Positions 13,215 through 25,700 of a DNA stretch of 64,000 bases are shown here, piece by piece. Source of the stretch: Bugula neritina (taxonomy: Eukaryota > Bryozoa > Gymnolaemata > Cheilostomatida > Bugulidae); NCBI GenBank assembly GCA_964035545.1, contig OZ037771.1:14070633-14134632 (forward strand), written 5' to 3'. Position numbers and translations under genes: made by a program. Each line of letters begins with the position of its first letter. The stretch's first letter is position 1. Below the pieces are notes generated by a model. The model made no database searches, was not told the DNA's origin, and was given only the letters and a program-made list of their open reading frames with translations.

Positions 13215-14995
13215 TAGATAAAATTTGAACAATAGCGGTTAGAACAAACCCATCATATAGATGCACTGAGCATGGAAAACGGTTTCATCCCAGTTAGTCG
13301 ATTTTTTATTTTGGTACGATATATATAACAATATACAAATATAACTGTTGCCTTTACTGCTGAAGATTAAATAAACTACCAAGCCAGCTATTTGCTTTAA
13401 CTCAAAACTAGTTTAGCTACAGTTTATTTTAGTCAGAATAACAGAGTAAAATGCACGAATGCTTTCATGGTATATCGCATACTGCTATATTGCAAATTTT
13501 TCTTATTATATTTTGTCTGTCTTTTACCTTTAAGTTTAAGGTTTGTGCAAGATGGCTTCTTATAGAAGCATTGTTACTGTAAATGGCTTGCTGGTGGCTT
13601 CTTGCTTTCTATTATGTGCTAAATAATAGTATAAAATACATATATTACGCTATAATTTACATATATGGTAAAAGTGGGAACCATTTAAGTAGAATGACAC
13701 CGCTGGTATATCTCACCATAATAACTTAAATAAATTTTTTCAAGTTCAAGTGCGCATTGCATGTTTCTAAAAATATTTGTAGCAAATTTTGCATATATTG
13801 AGCATAGAATTTATTAATACTTTAAAATTTAATTGTGGCCATGCTGTTGAAAATTATGCGTTTGAAAATATTCCTCAAGGCTTGCTGGGCTGCTTATAGC
13901 TGCAGCTGTTGCTGGTACAACGGACAATACATTCTGTCCTTGTTATTATAGCAACAATGAGTTATTAAATTTAGCATTTGGGTGATTATGTAAAATTTTG
14001 GAACGTAGTATGAAACTAATGAATTAGTTAGCTGGCATATAATGGGTTTGTTTACAGTTGAGCTATTATTTAGAATTAGTAACACAAATTCTGAGTGAAA
14101 TATTCTAAGTTTTGTTCTTTGCTATAAGAAATTGTATCTACAATGTTTAGGAAAGCCCCCTGTGATAACTCCATGTAACAGATAAAGTGTCTGACAGAAA
14201 TGGCACAGGTACATGCATGAGCAATATTGGCACAATTATTAATGGTAAGGTAATAATGACAAATTAAAGAGTAGGTAAGATGTAACAGTGATGCTAAATA
14301 TTTCCAAACCCCCAACTACCCACCGTTACCTGCAGTGTTGGTACTAATTAATTTAGTCTTACCAGTTTGAATAAAGTCTATGTTTCAATGCAAGAACCTA
14401 GGTCTTAGACCAGCAAGATGTATTTCAAACTATAATTAAGAATAGATGGCAAGGTGAGCTGAAAGTTTTACACGCAGTCTTTAGTAAAAATTATTGGTAT
14501 AATAGTTTGTTGTACCCTTTATTATTAGAATTAGAAAATACAATTAGCCAGTAAACACTATACTGCAATTAAGTATTAGACGCTAAGGCAGTTCACAAAG
14601 ATACTACTTTAAGTTAAAATTTTATTGGTTGGGATAGCACTGAGTTTTAGCAAAATAATCTTTACAGGGTGATTTTTACCTATGCTTCCTAATGTACAAA
14701 ACATTTTTCAGAATAGTTTCTGCAACTACATTAAAGTGCAAGTTTGGTAAATATTGTAGAGCTGCTAATAATTCCTAATGACAGCCCAGGAAGCATCTTT
14801 ATTTAAACAAGCGCATATACTACCAACTAGAATCCAGTTGGTGGGTTAGCTTGTTGGAATAGCTTACTTTAAGGTTGTACATTCAACACATAAGTTCGTG
14901 AATTGAACATCACCATTATCTAAATACCAAATAAATGTTTCATTCATGCTGTAACAATAAAGCAACATGTATTGTGAGTTGATGCCCAGGTTAAA
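13215..14995. other. AT-rich interior, no supported gene
   Basis: Two minus-strand frames (13894-14085, 14076-14315) overlap and look like chance. A motif of the type tggcacaggta near 14198 belongs to a diffuse GTGCCA-type repeat that recurs at 15.0-15.3 kb, near 23.59 kb and near 62.45 kb. Confidence 0.45.
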
Positions 14996-15295
14996 GATGG
15001 CACGATTTTGTAAAATTGACAAAAGCAAAAATGCAAAGGTAATAATAGCACAAGCAACAATGGCACACTTTCAATATTATGGTTTGAGGTAGGGGGTCGG
15101 GTTTAGAATAGAAGTTTGATTTTAGGGTTGGATTCAAGGGTTGGCGACTTGAGTTTCAGGTGGGTGGTTTAAATTTGGGGTTTGAGAAAGTTTTGCATCA
15201 GTTTGCTATTTTTACCTAACTTTCCATTTGTGCCATATCACCTGTGCCATTTTTACCTGTGCCTTTTTTATCTGTGCCATTTTTATTTGAAATCA
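14996..15295. repeat. Small inverted repeat built of GGTAAAAATGGCACA-like words
   Basis: The left part (14996-15066) carries repeated tggcaca/aggtaataatagcaca words, and the right part (15225-15295) carries the complementary tgtgccatttttacc words three to four times. The centre is G-rich on the plus strand (gggtcgggtttag, ggttgg). The layout resembles a short miniature element or decayed foldback with tandem end repeats. Confidence 0.4.
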
Positions 15296-15388
15296 TTGCG
15301 AGTGATTGGCTAAAAGAACATATATATGCACTAAAATTCAGTAGTAGAAAATATGTCTTGTCTCATCATGTGACAGATTGGTAATGGA

Positions 15389-16520
15389 CCATGTAAAACT
15401 CAGCCAATCAGCAAAATGTACCAGGTCAATACCCCACCATTATAACTTGAATAAAATTCTGCAAGTTCTGTTGCAAAATGCATGCCTCTTTATTTCATTT
15501 TTTAAATTTATGACAATGTGATGCATTTTTCAAAACATCTAAACTAAGTGTTTATAAAATGCAATTAAAAATTGTATGTCTGCAAAAATAACCTGGTACA
15601 ATTTTGCAGCTTGAGACAAGTTGTTACATAACTCTTACCCCCTGTTCACACCATACTCCGAAACAGCAGAAACAAAATGGCAACGCTGTTACATTTTTTC
15701 AATGGGTGTTCACACATTGACCCAAAGTACAATGCATGAGGCTGAGTTGTGACCAATCATAATGAGGTTAATTCTTGTCCGCCGCGACTTGAACGCCTTC
15801 GGATATTATTTACAAATTATTCGCAACACTCTTTTCAAAAGATGTTATGTAAATGCTATTTACTAAATAAAAGCAATTAAATAAAAAGAATCTCTATTCC
15901 TTTCTAAAATAATTGTGCAAACTTATTTAAATAATGAATATTTAAGCCGTCCAAATCAATTTTAAGTTTTTTGTTTGTGTGCTTTTTTGATTAGGGAAAG
16001 CTAGATTTTTAAGCTAAGTTTAATTCAAACAAGCCAGATAAAGGATTTTGTAATTTTTTACATTTTTGAATTAGTTAAATTAAATTAAAAGTAAGCAATT
16101 AAAATAAACTGGCGAAATTTTTTTTTAAATTTTAGTACCAATGGGAGCCCGCTGTGAGTTTTTTAATCAAGCACTGCTTGATTGACGCTGCAGGTATAAC
16201 GTGGTACAATTCAGCCTAGATGTTAACAAAGATGGCTAAATATTTGTTCTCTATTATACTAGTATGAATGACTATTGTTCCCCAATGTGCCGGCTAGTAA
16301 TGAGCCACCATATTTTGGTACAGAACTCTGATTAGCTGGGTTTTTGAATGGTTTTCTAATACATACATCTGAATGCCTGAATAGTGTACACTCTGTCTAC
16401 ATTTAAGAGGTGCAAGCTACAGGGTAGTATTATACCAACTTTCTGTTTACCAATTTTTTGTTCACAATAGTAAATAGGCTATTCAGCAAGGATCTTATGG
16501 CATGTAAGCCATGGGAACTA
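15389..16520. repeat. Foldback element, left arm
   Basis: The left arm is an inverted copy of 17791-18360. Shared landmarks include ccatgtaaaactcagccaat at the outer edge and atggcatgtaagccatggga at the inner edge. About 590 bp (roughly 15639-16231, starting ccccctgttcacacc) interrupt this arm only and replace a few bases present in the right arm, so this is a later insertion or a deletion in the other arm. Confidence 0.7.
15639..16231. mobile_element. Insertion in the left foldback arm (type unknown)
   Basis: This segment is absent from the matching right arm. It starts ccccctgttcacaccatac and includes a GC-richer stretch (tccgccgcgacttgaacgcc near 15779). No clear terminal inverted repeats or target duplication were seen, so its nature is undetermined. 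Confidence 0.4.
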
Positions 16521-17092
16521 TCAACCCTATCTGCTGTATATATTTTAGCTTGTAATAGCAAGTCTAGATCATAGTGTTACTACCAATATTCTCATATAAA
16601 CTTATTCAATTTTTTTCAGATAATAAAATCCGTTCTTCGCTCATAGAAAATAACTAGCAATTATTCAATGATTTAGCTTTGGTAAACTAACATGTACAGT
16701 TTTCAAATGCATTTCTTTTAGACGACCCTATTCTTCAGCTTACCAATACCATAATTTACAGCTTATGCTAAGTCTGAGTTGGCTGTTTCTGAATCTAAAA
16801 TACTGTTTGTCTCCTATATTTGGACAATAGCTTAAACTAGTCATTATATTTACTTGCAGGATTTAAAATGCACAGTTTAGCACTAATAATATAAGTTTTT
16901 TTCCAATGAATTATAAACACACAAATTATTGGTGTAGAGAAATTGCAATTTATGCTGCTTATGATAACATAATGTTTTTACATGACCTAATCTCATAGCT
17001 TTAAAATGTTGTAAAATTTTCTTTATGAAAGTACTGGACTTCATCAGTTATCGAGGGTGGCTGCAGATTGCAGAGATCCCAGCAGACAATAG

Positions 17093-17257
17093 GACTTTCA
17101 AGAAATGCTAGCTGAAGGCTTTACCCAATACTTTACCATTCAATCAGAATGTAATGGGTGTGAACATACATTACGTAATTTTGTAACTAGGCGTAGTAAT
17201 CTGGCTGTACAAGACAAGGCTTTGAATAAGTTCATGAATTTAAGCAAATACTTCTGA
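17093..17257 (+). CDS. Possible exon inside the foldback loop, unrecognised
   Basis: After an acceptor-like CAATAG, a frame of 54 codons runs to TGA at 17255-17257, with an internal ATG at 17105 giving 50 codons (MLAEGFTQYFTI...). It contains a CNGC pair (cysteines two apart) followed by EHTLRNFVTRR and VQDKALNKF, a protein-like composition that differs from the AT-rich surroundings. The frame lies in the 1.27-kb loop between the foldback arms, so it may be a remnant of that element's own gene. It could also be an upstream exon of the spliced gene at 22.8-26.6 kb if a GTAATG at about 17151 is a donor. No family recognised. Confidence 0.35.
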   Translation, partial: DFQEMLAEGFTQYFTIQSECNGCEHTLRNFVTRRSNLAVQDKALNKFMNLSKYF

Positions 17258-17790
17258 CAAACAACTATTGTTTTACTTAGTAGCTGGTTTAAACCCATGT
17301 AACTATAACAACATTAATTTTAATGAATTTTGTGTTTGAGTGAAGTTAGCAACTGGTATAAAACCATTCTAACTTTAAACACTGAAGTATTATCAGGCAA
17401 TAACTAGTGATGAGGTGGTCACTTTTGATAGGGCTTAAAATGACTAAGAAAAATAAAAAAAATAAAACTAATTTACTCCTTCTAAAAAAATTGTAACCAA
17501 AAAAGTTTATTCTTTACTGAGTAAAGGATTGTCGCACATTGAATTATAACCTTAACTAAATAAGTCAAGACAGCAAGTGAACTACTTTAGGTGATAGATG
17601 AATACTGTATATAAAACATCTTTTCTAAATATGTAAACTGCTAACCCCTACAAATAAATAATAAATACATACAGATGGTTTGATTACTAATTTTTTATGA
17701 AATAATTTCAAAGTTTAGGGGAAAGAACCATAAAGGGACAGGTGCATAAACGATATTAGCAGCAGTGATGGTTGATTGAACCCCTTTAGT

Positions 17791-18360
17791 AGTTCCCATG
17801 GCTTACATGCCATAAGATCCTTGCTGAATAGCCTATTTACCATTGTGAACAAAAGATTGGTAAACAGAAAGTTGGTATAATACTACCCTGTAGCTTGCAC
17901 TACTTAAATGTAGACGGAGTGTACAATATTCAGGCATTCAGGTGTATGCATTAGAAGACCATTCAAAAACTCAGACAATCAAAGTTCTGTACCAAAATCT
18001 GGTGGCTCATTATCAGCTAGCATATAGGGGAACAATAATCATTCATACTAGTATAATAGAGAACAAATAAAACTAAGAGTTATGTAACAACTGGTCTTAA
18101 GCTGCAGAATTGTACCAGGTCATTTTGTAGACAAACAGTTTTTAATTGCATTTTATACACACTTAATTTAGATGTTTTGAAAAATACATCAGAGTGTCAT
18201 AAATTTAAGATATGAAATAAAGTAATGCACTTAAAAAAGTTGCACAACTACTTATTCTAGAAGCATGCATTTTGCAAATAAACTTGCAGAATTTTATATA
18301 AGCTATATTAGTGGGGTATTGAGCTGGTACACTTTGCTGATTGGTTGAGTTTTACATGGT
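17791..18360. repeat. Foldback element, right arm
   Basis: This is the reverse complement of 15389-16520 without the internal insertion. It ends with gattggttgagttttacatg. Divergence between arms is several percent by eye, indicating an old insertion. Sequence just outside the arms (15370-15388 and 18361-18380) shows partial further similarity but no clean target duplication. Confidence 0.7.
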
Positions 18361-21300
18361 CTATTGGTGGTCAATATTTCAAATTAGTCCCTTTGCTTCT
18401 AACTGAGGTAAACTAATAAACTAAAACATTTATTATTTTTGTTGTGTAGGAGTCTATGTATTGCATAGTAAATAGTCAAAAATTAAAGAGACATTTTTAC
18501 TGGGACAGGATTTTGATAGTGCCTTATTTCTATGTTCAAGATCTTAGTTTTTGCTTACTGCTCAGGACATGCTATATAAGCTATATAACTTGGCTTTAAA
18601 TGCAGAATCGCAATAATTTCAGTCTATTTGCATGCAATCATGATGGCGAGAACAGTTAGTATAGTATAGTCATAAAGAGCTGCGATAGCAGTGATAATGA
18701 ATGTTGGCCTCCTGTTTTATAGCATAATTGTAAAATGTGGTGTAATGTTGTTTGCTGTTGGTGCTTCTTAGACAAATATTTTTAGATAAATGAACCTTCG
18801 GAGCTATGGGCCTTCGAAATAACCATACGTCCTGCGGGCCTTTGGATTACTGACTAGTTACAATGCAAGTCTTGAAATACAATTTGTTAGTTTATGTAAC
18901 AGAACTGAATATCTTGCAACACAGCTACAGGGAACTGCTCACTTCAAAATATACTGTATTAAATATTTTCTTAGTTTACATATTTGACTATGAGTTTACT
19001 CTACACAGTGTAGTCAAAGACCTGTAACCTATCATATTTTACTATCATATTAAAAAGTGAAACAAACTTGTAAAACTTTCTATTTATTGGGATTTCAGCT
19101 GGTTTCAAAAGCTACGTAGGCCATATTAATATTTCAGCTTATATATTTTATACAACCAAATGTTTGCAGGAACCTGGTATATGTTTATCAATGAGTAGTA
19201 AACAAGGAGTTTAATGTTTATTCAAATGAAACACTATTACATAATAATATTGTAGGAACCTACTTAAATTTTAAGACTACATAGGAATAATGCATCAAAG
19301 CATAATATTTATAAGAATAATTTACTTAAGATTGAAACAAATATATAGCAGTAACCATTGAAGTATAGTTTAAGTTCAGTGGCAGTAACTTATAGCTGTT
19401 GTTAGTTCCAGTAAAATAAAAGAGCAATGTTTAATAATACTATACTAAGAATATAAACACCAAGAATATATATGCATATTTTGCCAATTGGGTATATAAT
19501 ATGCTTTACTTTCCAAGACTACTGGCTTTGGCTGAAACAGTTAAGCTACTATGTACTTGTATAACAATCTTCAGTGAGGCAGCTAAGCAGCTTGTAGATA
19601 ACCAGTTTATAGTAGCAAAAAATAAGTATAGCAATTAGCTATTTATAATCATGTTTAACTTTAGACCTAGACTTTGAAGGAAATCTGCACTCTCTATTTG
19701 TTAATTCTAGACAGCACTCTATTCTAAATAAAGAAAATATTTTAGGTTGACATATAAATAGTTATATATAGTCAGATAACCCCAAATCCCAAACCTGACT
19801 AAGGCATCTTGAAAGCCAATCAGTTAAGCAGTTTTAATAGTTACTCCAGCCTTAAATGCAAATGCAGCTAGTTCATTCAGGAATGACTTTAGGCACAACA
19901 ATTCGAGCAATGAGCTATGGACGGTTATGGAGATACAAATTTAGAAACTAACAAACTTTACAAACGTATAAAAGCCGATAAATCATAGTTTTCTCTATAA
20001 GCTAGCATTTTTATATAGCATTGTATTTGTGAGCCTTACATGAAAAGGTATAATCCATGTGATAATCATATGCTAGTCTAACGGCAGTACTGTATATTTT
20101 GTCAAACACAGTTTTAAATGTATATTCATAATTTTAGTTGTACAATATATACCATTAAATTACAAATATATTATTCGAGGGAGAATCTTTCAGGAGATTC
20201 ATTGATATATTAAGACTGGTCTAATAATCAGAGAGTACTTTTAAAAATGCTGGTATTGTAAAGTTTTCATGCAAATCAACCCTGTTACTGAACCCAACCA
20301 ATGCTATATAATCCCTAATAACAATTCAGACATTATTCCTCTCAATTATTAGCAAATTTACGTATAATTCATTTAACCTTTTACCCTTTCAGAGTAATTG
20401 CGTTTCATTCCACAGGGCTGCATTATCACAAGACTGCCAAATAGCCAACCCTTCTAAGTTATAAAAACAGTGAATGTGTACTGCCGGTTAGTATTCTGGT
20501 TTTGAATTAAGAGTTATTAGCTGGCTTTGTAGCCTTCTGTTTATTCAGATTTAAGTTCTACAGTGATCTATAAACTACAGAGGTGCATTTTTTAACGTAG
20601 CTTGTATAAATCTTGGAGCAATTTGGCCTCAAACTAAAACTTTAACTTGGTATTGTTTGTACAGTTACTGGGTGTACCCGCTCAATTAACCTGTGTATAG
20701 AACAGTTTAAAAAGACGTAATGCATTTATCTGTGATCTGGAAAGGGTTAGGATGTAAATTCAAACAAGTAAATTTAAATGACTCCATAATAAAATCGGTT
20801 ACACAGCTATTTTTAGATGCATGCAATTTTCAATTGAAATTTCGGAATTTTTGTATGGTGAGATATTGAGATGGTAAAAAGATTTCCACTTTCTATTGAA
20901 AATAGTTAGGCTGTTGTTGTATATTTTGATATAATTAAAATAAACTGTAACTTTATAAACAAGCCAATCATTAAAAATCAGGTTTCAATTTTATCTCAAA
21001 AGTTGCCAACAAGTTGGAATAATTAGTTCATTAAATCAGTTTGACTCACTATTGGAGTGATTCCCATACTGTGTGTGCATTAAAATTTCTGTAAAACCAA
21101 TAGTTATCAACATATTTAATGTATGCCCATTAAGTAATATTTGGTTTAAGCTGCTGGCAAAATTCACGCATCAACTTAGTAACATCTGTGCTTGCAATGT
21201 TAGAATGGAATATATACAAGGTTATTTTGCCAGCATATAAAATTTTTGCCTAAGTTTGATGCAAAATACTTAAGTTTCAAAACTTTAGGCATTTGGTAAT

Positions 21301-22140
21301 TTGCAATATTTGTTAAATATATTTTTAATTGGCAACATGTTTTCTAAATTTCTTCGAATAATCAGCACATAACCATGACTTTGCACCATGCACTTATTCT
21401 TTTTGAAAATGTGGTTCTATCTGAAACTTGCTCATAGCTTAGGCCTTAGTGTATACAACTACAAATTTTACTGGCTATAAATTATAAGCTAGGTTTAAAA
21501 TGGGTATATGAACAAAGAAATTATTTCAATGCACAATTGTACTCTTAAGAAGTTACTTAGGTGCACAAATAAAGCAGCTGTAGCATAAAAGAAATAGCTT
21601 TCACTGAAAAGATTACATTCAACAAGCCATTGTTTGTGGCTATACAGAGCATTGTCGGCTTTTACTGCAAACTAATACAATTTCTAAAGTAACTGGTTGT
21701 AGAAAGACTTTCAAAGTGCCCCTCTACAGGGCTTTATCTAAAACTCTGAAAAACATGGAGATTCGCCAAAATACAGGTTAGACCACTAAACATATATTTG
21801 ATATCACTTACAAATGTAATAAGTTATCAGAAGCAACTTAATAGAAAATTATAATAATAATGAAGAATTATATATACTCAAGTTTATCTTTTGACTATTA
21901 CTATGATCAGTGAGACTATGGTAACTAGTTATAAGTTAAACTTTAATTTATCATCCTAGTACTACTAGTACTACTATAGGAGGTGTAACTTAAAGTTAGA
22001 TTAGTACAACTATATATAAATATATTTAATTTTATTATCTTAGTAGGAATAAGTAGCTTTTAATTTAAAGCTAGAGGACTGCATTTTCCATGTTGAACTT
22101 AATTTTAAACGTTTAAACTCTTTAGAGTTAATAATGTGAG
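18361..22140. other. AT-rich interior, nothing coding recognised
   Basis: No open frame of note on either strand. The only recognisable item is a relic of a foldback-element terminus at 18789-18835, annotated separately. The rest is AT-rich DNA of uniform appearance with no splice-bounded frame that I could support. Confidence 0.5.
18789..18835 (-). mobile_element. Relic terminus of the CCGAAGG foldback family
   Basis: The words gaaccttcggagctatgg, gggccttcgaaataacc and atacgtcc line up with the right end of the element at 54975-56443 (ggaccttcggactaatggg, ccttcggaatactgctccgtcc). Several mismatches mark it as an older, truncated copy. Confidence 0.5.
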
Positions 22141-22550
22141 TTGTCCTCTCGGACTGACCGCGCTAGTTGCGGCCATGTTGAATTACTCTGCCATTTCAAA
22201 AATTGTTATTGTAATTGTTCAGCGAAGGAGTGTAGTTTGCCTTAATATTATTTTTCTGTCTTGCCACTTAGTAGAATAGTTGTATCGCTATATTTATTCA
22301 GTATTATTAGTAGGTAGTTGTTTCTTTTTGTACATTAATACTCTAGTTATCTTTAGTCTCTCTAATTTGTAGCTTTTCAGTTTATTTGCCTACCAGCAAA
22401 GTGTTGCTGGTAGGGGGGGGGGGGGGCTACTAGTTTAGTAGTCAGAGTGTACTGCTTGGCTTGGCTCGTGTGGGGCAAGTCAAGGTGGCACTTGGTGTGA
22501 CGCAAGGGTGGTAAGAGGTCACGGAGGCAGCTCGGAGCTGCCATCTATGA
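22141..22550. promoter_or_regulatory. GC-rich patch with CpG sites, hairpins and a G14 run
   Basis: This stretch stands out from its AT-rich surroundings. It opens with a CpG-bearing segment (ctcggactgaccgcgctag, ttgcggccatg). A 9-bp hairpin CTACCAGCA/TGCTGGTAG (22390-22413) runs straight into 14 consecutive G (22413-22426). Near the end is the 17-base palindrome-like GGCAGCTCGGAGCTGCC (22526-22542). It could be a promoter or first exon for the gene at 22.8 kb: an ATG at 22175 in good context begins a 34-codon frame. Alternatively it is the end of another element. The function is inference only. Confidence 0.35.
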
Positions 22551-22785
22551 TAATTGCAAATATTTTTAAACTTATGCTTTAAATGAATGTAATGTCAAGT
22601 TATTGCAATCTAATGTAGGCTATATAATCCTACAATAATTTTTAAAAGCAACTTATTTGCAAAATTTGTTTTTCATTCAGAAAAAAGTTTGATTTAATTA
22701 GACTTTATACTTTATAGTCTATGTTAATTTCAATATATATATTATTATTGTATTATTTGTAAGTCCACAAACGTTTTTTTTTCAG

Positions 22786-25700
22786 ATAATCCTCTTCACT
22801 ACTCTCGTTATATTGATTACTCTGATATAGAAAAGCAATTTGACTCTGAAGTTGGAGAGAAAGATGCTAAGTAAACGCTATAAAGTGCTAATTCTATTCA
22901 TTACGCAAGTATTTTATATAACATGGAATCAACGTAGCACAAATAAAATGCACATGATGATGCATTTTTATTGATTTTTTAAATATACATGCATTTTGCA
23001 TCTCTTTTATAGGCTATATTTAGGTACAGGTTCTTTTTAAAAGATTGTTGCTTTTTGTTAGATAAAATGTCTGTTGCAGTCTATTTCATTTAAATGTGTA
23101 TATTATTTGTAGGCAAACAAATATCAATTTTCTTCAGGCTCTTATCACACCTCTGACTACTTGAAGCTAATAAAAAATATCTAGGCTCGGTATCAACTAA
23201 AACTGCATGGGCTGATAGATAAGATTTCAGCAATTTCCAAGTATTTGGGAAGAAGGTAATTTATAATAGTACAAACTATGTCCATATTGTAAATTTGTGT
23301 AATGCACAAGTTTCACCATGTTTGATTAAATAGTGAGCACAACTCTCAATAATATTATTGTAATGTTGGTGAAGCTACGTACAATGCTTAGATTGCTTGC
23401 AGTTTATAAATATTTATTATGATTACAGTTTTTTAAATTTAAAAACTATTGAAAAATAGTACTTTGCTTTTTTCTCATAGATTATTGTAAAATAATTTTC
23501 GAGTTGATTGAAAATTTTACATGTTTAAATTGATCATCAAGGCACTTTATTACTGTAATATTTCATTTTTCCATTAAATTACTTGTGCCATTATTATTAG
23601 TTATTACCTATGCCCTTTTAGCCTGTGCCAGTTTCATTAGACAGAGTGCATGATTACCTATTTTGAATTGAAGTTTCCTACCTTCTTCGCAACATTTGTG
23701 CTGGTCATCATTACAGTAAAATTTACAATAAATTTTGGTTGCCTACTTACTTTTTAAAATCGCCTTAAATAACAACTTTGTTATAGTCTTTGATTTAATC
23801 AAATGTTATGTATACTAATTCGTTATTTGAACATACATACTAAATAAAGGCAATCTTTCATGCTTTTATCTAGATATGCAGGTTGCACCTTTTCTTTGAC
23901 AATGCAATTCTGTTTAATTGAACAAAAATCATCAAGTTATGGCATAGTGGTTAGTAGATCATACATAAATTAAAAGTTTCGTACCCACTTTATAAAGCTT
24001 TATTGGATAAATAACTCCAAATTACTGCTAATTCTTTCTAGAATAATTCAGATTATACTTCATATTGTGTTTATTATAAAACAAGCAGTATGTGCGTGTA
24101 GATTATATCCGTTCATGCATGAATGTCACGACACAGTGATTAATTAATACATGCAATCAGCATAGTTGTGAACAAATTAATAGTTATTAGATAATTTTAG
24201 AAAAAAAAACTTGAATTTGAATTCGGCGCAATTTATTTAACTCTGTGTGTATAATTGCTATTTATTTTTTATTTACTGAAATATTAAATTTGCGACTTGG
24301 AGCCAAAGTCACTGATAAAATTTAAAGAAGGTTAATTAAAATGACAGTATAACCTACATCAAATTGAAATTGTTTAATCATCTCCATAAATTTTATTCCT
24401 CAAATTATTCCAAGTTGCTGATTTTGCTCCAAGCAAGTAGTTTATATAATATAGAAATTTTATAGCTCTAATACTGTACACATGCATAATTAATGTTTTC
24501 ATGAACATAGTTATGCATTTTGCACCTAACTCCTTCAACCTATATCATTATAGTTTTTTCCAAAATATTCCTTTTTTGCCAGAAACTAGTTTGTTAAAAT
24601 CTATTTTAATTATTAGTTTAATCTGTGCATATTTTATTATTTGTAGGCTAAAAATAATAATTTCCCTTGAGCCATTCTCACACCTGTGATTACTTGATAA
24701 GAAAATTACCCAGGCTGTGCATCAAGAAGAACCAATCTATACCTTGCTTACATTGAATGTTAGGAGTTCAGCTATTTCCATGTACTTGGCTATTCGGGTA
24801 AATTTATGGTCATACCAATGAAGTTATCTGTAATTTACACACTGTATATGAGGGAATGCACAGGTGCCACTATGTGAACTTATTGATAGGTTGGTGAGCA
24901 CAACTCTGATTATTTGAAGCTTGTAATGTTTGAAAGGAGTATTTAATATATCACCTCTTGCCTTATAATATTGACCAAACTTTTCAAAAAGTTTATAGTT
25001 TCAGTTTATAAATAAAAATAAATAAGTTATGCACTGATAATATTATATACAAAGTTAGGTCATTATATCAATAATTGTTTGAAAAGTGTAATATTTAGCA
25101 GTTTAAAGTAAGTTATTGGAATTGAACTGGAAGTTGCTTACCCATTTCCCCATTTTCTTGTTGGTCATTTTTATAGTAAAATGTGCATGAATTAGAAGTT
25201 GCCCACCTATTTTCACAAGTTTCCAATTATTAGTCATCTTTATAAAACAGTATGTATGAAGGTGAGGTCGCCCACCTATGATCAGACATTATTGTTAATA
25301 ATCATTATAGCAAAATGTAGGTGAAGTTGCCTACCTATGTTCCAACTGTTTTGTTAGTCATCTTTTTAGTAAAACTAGCATAAAGTCAAGCTTGCACACC
25401 CAATTCCAAACACTATTATCAGTCATTTTTATAGTTAAATGTACACAAAATTTATATTAAATTGAAGGTACCCACAATCTCTGAACAATCTTTTTTATAT
25501 TTATAGTGAAATGTAAAATAATTAAAAATACCGACCAATATCTGAACAGTCTCGTTTGCCATCATGACAGTGAAATATACATAAAGTTAAAGTTGCTCAC
25601 CTATATTAAAAACATTCTTGCTAGTCATGTTTATAGTGAATTGTACATTAAATTGAAGCTACCCACCAATATCTAAACAGTCTTGCTTGCCATTTTTATA

